A stretch of DNA of 52,852 nucleotides from an uncultured Ruegeria sp. (GTDB taxonomy: Bacteria > Pseudomonadota > Alphaproteobacteria > Rhodobacterales > Rhodobacteraceae). The stretch is from positions 1-52,852 of the forward strand of contig NZ_CANNGO010000020.1 in NCBI RefSeq assembly GCF_947504215.1, written 5' to 3'. Position 1 is the stretch's first letter; every line of letters begins with the position of its first letter. The translations under genes were made by a program, and so were the position numbers. A model generated the notes under the pieces. That model ran no database searches, had not been told where the DNA came from, and saw only the letters and a program-made list of their open reading frames with translations. This document shows positions 1 through 8,600 of this stretch, piece after piece.

Positions 1-122
1 GCCTCGAAAAACCTTGCAATACCAAACACCAGCAGAGAAATTTGAAACCTGTGTTGCGGCGATCAGTTGAAACCACAAGCTCAAAGCTGACACTTGTAGT
101 TCAACAGCAAGGAGCGACGGCC

Positions 123-362
123 ATGAAGAAGCTTTCAGCTGTACTCAATAGGTGGCCTATCTTTTACTTGTTGCTCATATGCGTGTTGATCATTGCCACG
201 CAGGTTGGCTTTATGATGGCTTGGCGTTTCGGACTCGACTTTTTTGCAGATGATAAAGAGCTGTTTGGGTATATCTTTAGTTGGGTATGGTTGGCTTGGG
301 CTGTAACAGTCGCAATCCTACTTTTGCAGTTTATGAAGAATAAGTTTGGCGATCGAGAGTAG
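123..362 (+). CDS. Small two-helix membrane protein, function unknown
   Basis: This 79-residue protein has two strongly hydrophobic segments, roughly residues 10-35 and 52-72, joined by a short acidic loop (DFFADDKELF), and a basic C-terminus. It should be an inner-membrane protein with two helices. I chose the ATG at 123 because a good ribosome-binding site (AAGGAG) lies just upstream; the frame is open from 42, but that extension has no ribosome site and no membrane character. It is followed after 71 bases by another small membrane protein with its own AAGGAG, so the two probably form a mini-operon. I do not recognise the family. Confidence 0.6.
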   Translation: MKKLSAVLNRWPIFYLLLICVLIIATQVGFMMAWRFGLDFFADDKELFGYIFSWVWLAWAVTVAILLLQFMKNKFGDRE

Positions 363-433
363 TTGGAAAAGTCGAAGCTTGTACCGAAGCCTACTGGGCA
401 GATGATTGGTAGTTCACAATAAGGAGCGGCCAC

Positions 434-706
434 TTGAAGACGATCACATTGTCAGAAAGCGGGTTTGATGCCTGGCTGATCGGGGCGATATTGGTCGGTG
501 CTATTATCTTTGCGATTTTGATGTTTATTGTTGCCCGAAGAACAAGATCTATCGGTGGCAAGGCTTGCCGATGGAAGAGAGACATTTCGAGTGACCACGG
601 TCGCTTGGCGGCGTGGGGTTGTCGAACGTGTGGAGTAACGGCCTATTCAGGTACTATTGGAAAGCCTGTTGGTTGCCGTCGAAGCACCAAACCTCTCGGT
701 TTGTAG
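434..706 (+). CDS. Small membrane protein, possibly frameshifted
   Basis: The start is a TTG preceded by AAGGAG (421-426). Residues 13-34 form one clear transmembrane helix (WLIGAILVGAIIFAILMFIV) followed by a basic stop-transfer stretch. After about residue 40 the product is rich in Cys, Trp, Arg and Gly and does not look like a natural soluble tail. In a neighbouring frame the sequence from about 558 reads LADGRETFRVTTVAWRRG and stops at 638, which looks more protein-like, so the true gene may have suffered a frameshift or may end differently. The family is not recognised. Confidence 0.45.
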   Translation: MKTITLSESGFDAWLIGAILVGAIIFAILMFIVARRTRSIGGKACRWKRDISSDHGRLAAWGCRTCGVTAYSGTIGKPVGCRRSTKPLGL

Positions 707-819
707 GTTTTCACTCAAACGAGCGACGACGTCTGCTATGCGGATAAAGCGGACTTGGCTTTTTCGATTAGGCAGTTGCTCCGCTTGTATGCTAGCAGGT
801 TGCTGAATAGATTGTTCAA

Positions 820-1179
820 ATGAAAAAGATTCTCATATTTCTGTTGTTTCCCATCTCAATTCTGCTGCTTTGCTATCAGTCGTATAACGTCATCAAAATT
901 AAGCATCAACGAGATGTCTATTACTCATACACGACGTTTTTTGAGGATGCAGCCAAACATGTGTGCTTATCTAGAGAGGCCGTGATTGAGGCCGCTAAGT
1001 CTCAAGGATTCTGGTATATTGAAGAAGGCAAAGGCACGGCGGAATCACTGGATGATCGAGTTCCTATTGGCACAGTTAATTTGTTAAAAGTTGAGTTCAA
1101 ACCTGACCCGTTTCTCGCCCCTGCGATATTCACATTCTTTCCATTCGGTGAGGATGGCTGTTGGATATCGGGTAAGTGA
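820..1179 (+). CDS. Membrane-anchored hypothetical protein
   Basis: A 119-residue protein beginning MKKILIFLLFPISILLLCY, a typical uncleaved signal anchor or lipoprotein-like leader (LLLCY contains a cysteine but is not a clean lipobox). The remainder is soluble and probably periplasmic, with two further cysteines (HVCLS and DGCWIS) that could form a disulfide. It stands alone, with about 110 non-coding bases before it and 140 before the convergent FGE-like gene. No family recognised; the signal-like N-terminus and balanced composition make a real gene likely. Confidence 0.55.
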   Translation: MKKILIFLLFPISILLLCYQSYNVIKIKHQRDVYYSYTTFFEDAAKHVCLSREAVIEAAKSQGFWYIEEGKGTAESLDDRVPIGTVNLLKVEFKPDPFLAPAIFTFFPFGEDGCWISGK

Positions 1180-1319
1180 CATCTCCGAAGTGATGGTAGG
1201 TAAGGGCTCGAACTGGTCATCTGACGGTTTCAGTAGGTCATCGGGTCGATTCTGACGGCTTCAAGGTCTGCTGAGCGGGAACAAGGCGAACACCGTAACG
1301 GGCGCCTCCAAAGGCAGTT

Positions 1320-2486
1320 TTATTGCTCCAAGGTCAAATCGCGAACGACACGAAACCCAGTCCAAGGTGACCAGTGGTTACTTGAAATGGCAACGCGTCG
1401 GGCGGGTCTTGCTAACTCTGCAATTCCGGCGTACCCACCTCCTTTCACTGAACGCTTGCAGTCTGGGCGGTCTGCGTCTACCGCCAAGTATTGGCTGGAC
1501 GTTTTTAAGCCGCGATGCGGTCCTTCTCCGCAGGAACTTGAAAATTCACCGGCATTACCGGACATATGTCGGAGTCCCCAATCATTTGCAGCGTCGAGGT
1601 TGTCTACCGGCAAAAGTTCTCTCGCACTTCCAAGATCATGTTTCCAAACACGTTCACCATCCACAACTTCGATGCGGTAAACTGAAAAATTGGCCTGCTC
1701 TAATGTCAGACTATCGCCTTGCGCATACCTTGTTGTCGTGCCAGCGCGTGCAGCGTATTCCCATTCCGCTTCAGTCGGAACCCTGTAGACATTTGCCCCC
1801 ACCTTTTTGTTGAGCCAAGACGTGTAGTCATGCATCTCGTAGTAGGTCATGCCAGTCATCGGGCTGCGTGGATGGGTTGCATGTGGTCCATTTGGAAGGC
1901 GAAACCTAACGCGTGTATCTGGGTTTGAAACACAATCGGAGGCAATGTTACACGAAGAATACCTAGAGCGTGGGAGGTCCTTTTGTCCCATTTCGCAGCC
2001 ACCGTCTTCAACGCAAGCAATCCATTCTTCGCGCGTCACTTCGTTACGTCCCATTGCGATAGGCAGATCAATAGTAACCTGATGAGGCGGCACTTCATGT
2101 AGAAACGGGTTAACAGAATACTGGGGGTCATCCTGTTGGACGACGTTTCCAACTGCGTAGTATCGCCTTAGACCCTCTTCAGGTCGATCTGGATCGATGC
2201 CAAGGTTGGAAAAGGACTTTCTGAGCTTCAATTCGTAGTCAGTTGGGTCGCGGTTCGTGGTTAAATAACTACTTAACCGCGCAGCATTCGCTTCTCGCAC
2301 AGTTGAGCCCATTTGAAACTCACCCAACGGTAGAACTATCATCTCTGGGCAAACATCACAGTCTTGAAATACATCTAGCGCGTTCACCCTTTCGCCGTTC
2401 GCGGTGACATAACCCTCTTCAGCAGATGCAACGTCTCCAACTATTAAGAAAAATATCAGGCCCAAAATAGCAAGTGGATTATACAT
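1320..2486 (-). CDS. Secreted formylglycine-generating-enzyme-like (SUMF1 fold) protein
   Basis: A 388-residue protein with a signal peptide (hydrophobic residues 5-22, cleavage near ASA-EE). It has the hallmarks of the FGE-sulfatase/SUMF1 fold: an N-terminal GEFQMGS strand, HQVTIDLPIAMGRNEVTREEW, SPMTGMTYYEMHDYTSWLN, RVPTEAEWEYAARAG, then MSGNAGEF and a terminal TGFRVVRDL. True formylglycine-generating enzymes bind copper through two cysteines just after the GGSW-like motif; here that stretch reads GGGYAGIAELARPARR and has none, so sulfatase activation is unlikely. Relatives act as lectin-like or modifying proteins. I prefer the ATG at 2486 to the TTG just before it because AGGA is then seven bases away. 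Probably monocistronic. Confidence 0.8.
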   Translation of the reverse strand: MYNPLAILGLIFFLIVGDVASAEEGYVTANGERVNALDVFQDCDVCPEMIVLPLGEFQMGSTVREANAARLSSYLTTNRDPTDYELKLRKSFSNLGIDPDRPEEGLRRYYAVGNVVQQDDPQYSVNPFLHEVPPHQVTIDLPIAMGRNEVTREEWIACVEDGGCEMGQKDLPRSRYSSCNIASDCVSNPDTRVRFRLPNGPHATHPRSPMTGMTYYEMHDYTSWLNKKVGANVYRVPTEAEWEYAARAGTTTRYAQGDSLTLEQANFSVYRIEVVDGERVWKHDLGSARELLPVDNLDAANDWGLRHMSGNAGEFSSSCGEGPHRGLKTSSQYLAVDADRPDCKRSVKGGGYAGIAELARPARRVAISSNHWSPWTGFRVVRDLTLEQ

Positions 2487-2789
2487 CAATTGTTCCTAAA
2501 AATCAGGTCAGATTACGCTGTACATACGAAAGTTGGCGTGCACTCCAAAGCTGATATTCACGTTATCCTGAAGGATTCGTTGCTATAGGGCTCGGAGCCG
2601 ACATCCGATCAGTTCACTCAAACAAATGACGGGCATATAGGCAGCCTATGTCGGTAAAGTGCTGCAAGCGGCCTAAAGCACCCGCAGCAGCCAGTTTACG
2701 CGGCAACGAACGCTAGGGGCTCGTCGCTCCAGTTGAGGCACTCCGCAGAGAATGGCGGCAGCGAGCCCAAAGTAGCCAATCGTGAATGA
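2487..2789. other. Intergenic region, no gene seen
   Basis: No convincing reading frame. A stretch around 2680-2768 resembles the degenerate GC-rich intergenic sequence seen again near 32700 (shared short blocks GCACCCGCAGC, CGGCAACG and GGGCTC), but the match is too broken to define a repeat family from this window alone. Confidence 0.3.
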
Positions 2790-3425
2790 CTAACTTCGAG
2801 CCTGGTCGATACCCGAAATGAGCGTATCGCAATACGAAAGGACATCCGTGGGTGACCATGCGGGCGTGACTCGATCGCCCATATTTACGAGGCTCAATGT
2901 AGTCGCCTGGCTCCAAGTGTTCCCTCCTACTTTTCTTCTGACTACATCGGCGACAAAATCATCGAAAGCGGTGAGTGTTTTGCGCGGAATGCCCTTTAGA
3001 TTGTACTTCAAGAGGATATTTTTCCATGGAAAGTACTTGTCAGCGCCCGCGTTTTTCAAAGCCATTACCACGGCCCATGAACAGTTCTGGTAGACAAGAT
3101 CATAGTTCGCTTGATCGCCCTCACGAAACTCTGTCCACCAGTTCTTGGCCTCACGCTCCAGAAGTCCATCAACTTCTCTTTCATCATCTGGTTGCCTTCC
3201 TTCTTCGTGGACGTCGCCTTCGAAGCATTTTGGTTTGCCCCTGTTTGATTTAAGAGGGTTCGAATAACCGGATGGCCACCACGAAATATACTCGACTAGC
3301 TTTGTGTTTTCATCGAGGATTGACGCCGAAGAGTGCCCAACGTTGGTTCCTCTTGGAAGCCATACATGTACTTTAATCAAGGTCTCCCCTCCATCATCCA
3401 ATCCCCGATATTCCCAGTCTACCAC
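2790..3425 (-). CDS. Putative papain-fold (permuted, NlpC-like) thiol hydrolase
   Basis: A 211-residue protein without signal peptide. Two short motifs stand out: VGHSSASI followed by VEYISWWPSG in the first quarter, and YDLVYQNCSWAVVMALKNAG near residues 107-126. A histidine on an early strand and a cysteine at the head of a later helix (NCSW) is the order found in circularly permuted papain-fold enzymes of the NlpC/LRAT/YiiX type, whose members cleave or transfer amide, ester or acyl groups. That assignment rests on motif order only. The gene sits about 300 bases upstream of the FGE-like gene on the same strand and ends near a region damaged by an IS110 insertion. It could be an effector or a lipid/peptide hydrolase; substrate unknown. 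Confidence 0.55.
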   Translation of the reverse strand: MVDWEYRGLDDGGETLIKVHVWLPRGTNVGHSSASILDENTKLVEYISWWPSGYSNPLKSNRGKPKCFEGDVHEEGRQPDDEREVDGLLEREAKNWWTEFREGDQANYDLVYQNCSWAVVMALKNAGADKYFPWKNILLKYNLKGIPRKTLTAFDDFVADVVRRKVGGNTWSQATTLSLVNMGDRVTPAWSPTDVLSYCDTLISGIDQARS

Positions 3426-3823
3426 ATTTGCGCCATTGAATCTTCAGTTCGCTAGATGTCCGCTTCGTCCTCGTCCCGCTCCCTGCTCTTTCACGTACCA
3501 TGCCGTGAATGGCCGCACTTGGCGGTTCACAACCCGCCGCGCTAGCAAAGTGGGCTTGCCTGACGAAGGTCGTGTGTGGGTGGCGCCTGCATTGCAAGTG
3601 TTTTCTGCGTTGAATGCGGCGGTCCGTCAGTACCGTCGTGTGTTCGGCCTGTTGACGCAGCCAGTGTTGTCGACTGCTGGCCTTGATGAGTTCCGCAAGC
3701 GAGGTTCCTATCGGGAATACGACCTCTGACGGCCGCGACTTTCGTCGGAGTGTCCTGGCTTTTGGTTGACTTACATCCGCATCATCACATCAAACGTCTT
3801 GCGTTTCTGGCAGGTCGATCCGA
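3426..3823. other. Region between hydrolase and IS110, possible gene remnant
   Basis: No intact gene. On the plus strand a frame ending at 3729 finishes with a protein-like stretch (about 3556-3729, ending GLDEFRKRGSYREYDL), which could be the C-terminus of a gene broken by the IS110 element. I do not recognise it. The left end of the IS110 element must lie between about 3730 and 3823 but I cannot place it. Confidence 0.25.
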
Positions 3824-4843
3824 TCAGGCGGCCGGCTGCCGATATTCCTGTTGTTTCGTCAGTATCGCCCAGATGATCCGAGCGCTCTTGTTGGCCATCG
3901 CGACCATCGCCAACCGAAACGGTTTCTCGGCGAGGATTCTGGCGCTCCAGATATCTATGCGCTCCGGATGCTTCCTGCCCATCAGCGCACGGGATGTCAT
4001 GCCGGTGATCAGGAGCTTTCGGATGTAACGGTCGCCCTTCTTGGTGATCTTGCCGAGCTTTTCCTTTCCACCGCTGGACTTGTTGAGTGGCGTCAGGCCC
4101 AGCCACGCCGCTAGATCGCGGCCAGTCCGAAATTGCTTAGCATCGCCGACGGTCGCCACAATGGCGGAGGCGGTAATCGGGCCGACGCCAGGCATGCGCA
4201 TCAGGCGCCGGGCACCGGCATCCAGCAGCGCATGCTGCTCGATCATCTTTGAATAGCCTTCAACGCGCTCGTGAACGCCAAGAAACTGGTAGCAGACCGT
4301 GCCGAGAATGCCGCTTGCAAGGTCCGGCATGTCGGGCCGTTCCCCTTCAAGGTGGCGTTTGGCGAAGGCGATCACAGCCTCGATCCCGCTCCGCAGCACA
4401 TGGCCGAATTCGCGCAAAAGGCTTCGGATCATATTCGCCAGCTGCGTGCGCTGCCGGACTGCGAGATCCCGGGTGCGGTGCAGCGCCAGGATTGCCTGCT
4501 GGTCTTCGGATTTCACTTCGACGAACCGCATTGTTGGCCGACGGACGGCCTCGCAGATCGCCTCGGCATCAGCGGCGTCGGTCTTGCCGCGCTTTACATA
4601 GGGTTTGACATAGGCGGCTGGCATCAAGCGGACGTCATGACCCAGCCTGCTGAGTTCACGGCCCCAATAGTGGGCAGAGCCGCAGGCTTCCATGCCGACA
4701 ACACAGCGCGGAAGGGTCTCGAAAAATGCAAACAGCTTCGGGCGCTTGATCTTCTTGTTGAATATCTTTCGGCCAGCGGCTGAAATCCCATGAACCTGGA
4801 ACACGTCCTTGGCCAGATCCAGTCCAACGGTTTTAACTGTCAT
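3824..4843 (-). CDS. IS110-family transposase (DEDD recombinase)
   Basis: A 339-residue transposase. The N-terminal RuvC-like DEDD domain begins TVKTVGLDLAKDVFQVHG (first Asp), continues with the Glu motif VGMEACGSAHYWGREL and the Asp-rich GKTDAADAEAICEAV. The C-terminal Tnp20 domain contains MRMPGVGPITASAIVA and DLAAWLGLTPLNKSSGGKEK, with the conserved serines. Length and motif order are normal. In this family the recombinase works with a non-coding bridge RNA from one end of the element that pairs with target and donor DNA. The ATG at 4843 is preceded seven bases upstream by AGGAG, which is buried in a stem (see 4845-4919). Confidence 0.92.
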   Translation of the reverse strand: MTVKTVGLDLAKDVFQVHGISAAGRKIFNKKIKRPKLFAFFETLPRCVVGMEACGSAHYWGRELSRLGHDVRLMPAAYVKPYVKRGKTDAADAEAICEAVRRPTMRFVEVKSEDQQAILALHRTRDLAVRQRTQLANMIRSLLREFGHVLRSGIEAVIAFAKRHLEGERPDMPDLASGILGTVCYQFLGVHERVEGYSKMIEQHALLDAGARRLMRMPGVGPITASAIVATVGDAKQFRTGRDLAAWLGLTPLNKSSGGKEKLGKITKKGDRYIRKLLITGMTSRALMGRKHPERIDIWSARILAEKPFRLAMVAMANKSARIIWAILTKQQEYRQPAA

Positions 4844-4844
4844 T

Positions 4845-4919
4845 GGGTGGCTCCTTTCCTAGCAGTCCAAGACAACTGCAGTATGGCGCATCGCGACGCC
4901 GGTGGAGCAGGAGCCACCC
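4845..4919 (-). ncRNA. Structured leader of IS110 transposase, hides its ribosome-binding site; bridge-RNA candidate region
   Basis: On the transposase strand, GGGTGGCTCCT (4919-4909) is perfectly complementary to AGGAGCCACCC (4855-4845), and the second arm contains the AGGAG that serves the ATG at 4843. Between the arms there are two smaller hairpins: GGCG/CGCC (4885-4888 with 4897-4900) and GCAGT/ACTGC (4862-4866 with 4875-4879). A folded transcript would therefore block translation of the transposase. IS110-group elements are known to encode their bridge RNA in the non-coding end upstream of the recombinase gene, so this leader, perhaps with DNA out to about 5110, is where that RNA would lie. 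The bridge-RNA role is inference. Confidence 0.5.
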
Positions 4920-5237
4920 ACTCCATCCGGAATGGGCTCTTTCGACCAATCGGGGGCGTCGCAGAGAATGGCCGCATCGAGCCGAAACCCGACCTCTTGA
5001 TTTTATGCTGCTTGCGCTCGCAGCGCTCCGGTGCGCCGCACCGCCGACTTTCTCCCGCTGCATGGCAGAAGGAAATGCGGCCATTTCGGCAACCGGCGGC
5101 AAATCTGAAACCACGAATTCACGCAGTGTGCAACAAACCAGTCTTTCAGTGAGTTATTACCAGTGCCTGCTTTCTCAAAAAGTCTCGCGTCAAGTCAACA
5201 TTGAGGGCTTGGTTAACCTAGTCGAGCTTTCGAACGA

Positions 5238-5279
5238 TAGGCCTACCATCGTGTTGTATAGGCCTACCATCGTGTTGTA
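5238..5279. repeat. Perfect 21-bp tandem duplication
   Basis: The unit TAGGCCTACCATCGTGTTGT plus a final A occurs twice with no gap, at 5238-5258 and 5259-5279. Each unit contains the palindrome TAGGCCTA. It lies in non-coding DNA between the IS110 element and the cyclase gene. It could be a replication-slippage duplication or a doubled binding site. Confidence 0.9.
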
Positions 5280-5525
5280 AAAGAGCTACGACACCTAAGA
5301 TCAGGCGATTTTTAGCTAAGTTTTTCACGGCAAGGAATCTAGAAAGTCGATCAACTTTCGGGTGTCCAAAAGCCTGCCGGGCTGTTGCTTGTGTGGCGGC
5401 TAATTCACATCCACGCCTGCATGCCGTAAATAATTTTGGGGAATTACCCCATTGCTGTAAGCTGAAAGAATGTTCTGCCCATCAAGCGACAGGAAAATTG
5501 TCAATCCAGTGAGGGTAATACGACT

Positions 5526-5614
5526 GGGGTCAGCGGATTAGAGCACGCTCTCAAAGACCCCTTACTATTTATATATTTTCCCGCCCTCAGCAACTGGTAG
5601 CGGGGTCTGGGAGG
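5526..5614 (+). promoter_or_regulatory. Possible attenuator-like leader of the cyclase gene
   Basis: Three short segments can pair in two exclusive ways: GGGGTC (5526-5531) with GACCCC (5556-5561), or AGACCCC (5555-5561) with GGGGTCT (5602-5608). The third segment directly abuts the ribosome-binding site GGGAGG (5609-5614) of the gene starting at 5621. Such an arrangement could switch translation, but the stems are short and no ligand or leader peptide is evident. Confidence 0.3.
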
Positions 5615-5620
5615 TTAGGT

Positions 5621-8600
5621 ATGCCCGGCGAACTCGAAAAATGGTTAGAATTGCAAGGCCTTAGTCAATACGCAGAGGCTTTCATAGAGCAAGATGTTCG
5701 CGTATCAGACCTTCCCATTTTAACAAAGAACGATCTCATAGAAATCGGACTTCCCATTGGGCCGCGTAGGCGAATACTAGACGCAATCTCGCAGATGACG
5801 CAAACGGCGCACCCGGAAACAATGGCAACCAAGGACCCCGAAGTTCGCCATCTTACTTTGATGTTTTCTGATCTTGTCGGTTCTACTCAACTTTCTGAGG
5901 AGCTTGATATTGAGGAATATAGAAATCTTCTCCACGATTACCAATCTCTTTGTTCAAAAGCGATAGCTGCCCATTATGGCCATTTAGCTCAGTTTCAAGG
6001 CGATGGCGTCGTCGCTTACTTTGGTTATCCCAAGGCCGAAGAGGACGACGTGGAGCGAGCTGTACTTGCTGGAATTGAAATTTGCCGAAACATGGCTGAA
6101 CTGACGTCTCAAGGCCGAGAACCTATGCAGGCGCGAATTGGCGTTGCAACTGGCAATGTCGTGGTTGAGGCACGTGGTGGCCATCGGCTGGCGTTGAGCG
6201 ATGTCCCAAACCTAGCCGCGCGTATCCAGGCCGTAGCTGAACCAGGTACAGTTGCAGTAAGCAGCGACACCAAAGACCTGCTTGGTCGAAACTTCGATTG
6301 TAAACCACTTGGGTCCTATGACTTCAAAGGCTTCTCCGAACCGGTCGATATTTGGTGGGTGCATCGAGTAAACGAGGCCGAATTGCGTTTTAGGGCTAGG
6401 CAGCGTGGTAGTATCGCGCCAATGGTTGGGCGTGGATCTGAACTTCTTCAACTCAAAAAAAGTTGGAACGATGTACGTGTGAACGGCACTAAAGTGGTTT
6501 CGATTTGTGGAGAAGCGGGAATAGGAAAGTCACGGCTTGTTGAGGCATTCAATGAAACGGTTGCAACAAAAGATAGACTACGACTGAACTTTCAGTGCCT
6601 GCCAAATCACTCTGGAAGCGTCTTTTTTCCCGTGACTCAGGCAATCGCCCAAGCCGCAAAAATTGCAAGAAAAGACACAGAAGCTCAACGCCTTTCTAAA
6701 CTGCAACGCCTGCTGTCCAAGTGGACGGATGACCAAGCAGCTGCGCTTCCAGTCGTTGCACATTTCCTCTCGATCCCGCTACCAACATTGCCAGAGCAAC
6801 CCTCTACACCGCCAGAACAAATGAAAGAGCAGTTTTTGGAAGTCCTTGTGGCGGCCATGCAAAGGCTTGCAGATAAGAAGCCACTTGTGTTGTTGTTTGA
6901 AGATCTGCATTGGGTTGACCCATCGTCTGAGGAGCTTATTGGATTTCTAGTTGAGCATCTCAAAAGCGCCCCAGTCCTGATCCTATGCACTTACCGTTCG
7001 GACTATGAATCTCCTTGGACTGGCCATCCAAATGCCACTTCAATCACGTTAGTTCGCCTTGGGGATAGCCAATCTAGGAAAATACTGGGAAATTTGGCGG
7101 GCTCTTTCGATATTTCTTCAGAACTCGAAGCTCGAATCATTGCCAAGACGGGTGGAGTACCTCTCTTTTTGGAAGAAATGGTGCGTATGGTTGAGCACAG
7201 ACTGACAACAAAGAACTTAGACCATTCTCAGAACGCTGCTCTCTCTTTGCCATCATCTCTCAAGGATCTTTTGACCGCACGGATCGATAACTTGGTTGTT
7301 CCCCGAGAGTTTGTTTCTGTTTGTGCCGCAATAGGTCGGTCGATCATTCCAGAAATGCTGGCGGCAGTTTCGAGCCTGTCAGAACAAGTAGTAAGGACGC
7401 GTCTGGATCAACTAATCAATGCAAAGGTCCTTGTGAGACATGGAGAAGGTGATGGCACTTATTATCTCTTCCGGCATGCTTTAATTCAGGACGCTGCATA
7501 CGAGCTTCTGCTGCCTAGCCAAGCACACGATTTGCATAGAACTATTGCTGACGTGATTGCACTCCAGTTCCCTGAAATTGCAAGCAAAACACCTGAGCAA
7601 TTAGCTCGACATTACTCACTGTCTGGAACGCCAGATTTGGCACGTGATACATGGAAAGCAGCGGCCGAACGTGCTGCGCAACAATCTGCGACGGAAGAAG
7701 TTATTTACAATTTGAATGAAGCGATTTCGGAAAATGCTAAGATTGACGACGTTATTGATCGAGACTCGAGGGAACTTGCTCTGCGCCGACGTCTTAACGT
7801 TGCATTGAACACTCATGCATTTGGCTCCAAAGAGGTTCGCAGAAATCGCGACCGGCTGAATCAATTGCTCGACGAAACGGACGCCAGTTTGCGCGATCGG
7901 TTTCTCGCACTAGTGGTTCAATATGGCTCTCTGTTGATGCTTGGTGATACAACCAACGCTTTAAGACTGTGTAAAGATATGGAGCGCATTGCAGAACTAG
8001 CGGACGATTTGACCCTCAAGGCAATCTGGGCTCATAGCACGGGAATGTCCTGTTTTATGTTGGGTGATTTTGACAAGGCGTTAGGTTTTTTTGATGCCGC
8101 ACTAGAGTTAAGAAATGACATCGTCTCAGACAGTATTCTAGAATACTATGCGGCTGATATACGGTCTGTAGATACTGCGATGCGAGTTTGGGCTCTGGCA
8201 GTTCAAACAGGAGAATGTTTGACCCTAGCTGAAACGATGGCGGTAGTCGAAGAAGAATCGCACGAGTTTTCCAAATGCTATGCCTTTGGAGTGATGGCTG
8301 CAGCGCATCAATTTGCGGGTAATGTCGACGCAACTCGCCATCTCAGCGAAATTGGAATGAGAATTAGTGAAGAACGCGAATTTCAATACTGGCGCGCGTG
8401 GTGCGAGATTTTGAATGGCTGGGCGAAAGCACGTTCCGGATATCCAGTCGCTGGAATTGACCAAATAAAAAGTGGAATAGACAACTATCTTGCGACCGGT
8501 TCGACACAAATGACACTTTACGCGAGAACGCTGCTAGCCGATGCTTTTTGTATAGCAGGTGATTTTGAATCCGGGTTTGGCACACTGGCAACCATCCGCA

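Larger units (their letters stand above)
3824..4919 (-). mobile_element. IS110-family insertion sequence (core)
   Basis: The element is defined by its DEDD transposase and the structured upstream leader (4845-4919). IS110 elements lack ordinary terminal inverted repeats, so the outer ends cannot be fixed from one copy; the coordinates give the minimum extent. The flanks (3730-3823 and 4920-5110) are non-coding and may include the rest of the element. It appears intact and could be active. Confidence 0.75.
4920..5620. other. 700-base non-coding region with tandem repeat and structured leader
   Basis: No convincing gene. It contains the right flank of the IS110 element, a 21-bp tandem duplication (5238-5279) and, just before the cyclase gene, a leader with mutually exclusive pairings (5526-5614). 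Confidence 0.4.

Noticed and set aside
3304..3729. A 141-codon plus-strand frame upstream of the IS110 element
   Set aside because: Its first half overlaps the papain-like gene antisense and has no ribosome site; only the last 50 or so codons look protein-like, so I list it as a possible remnant and not a gene.
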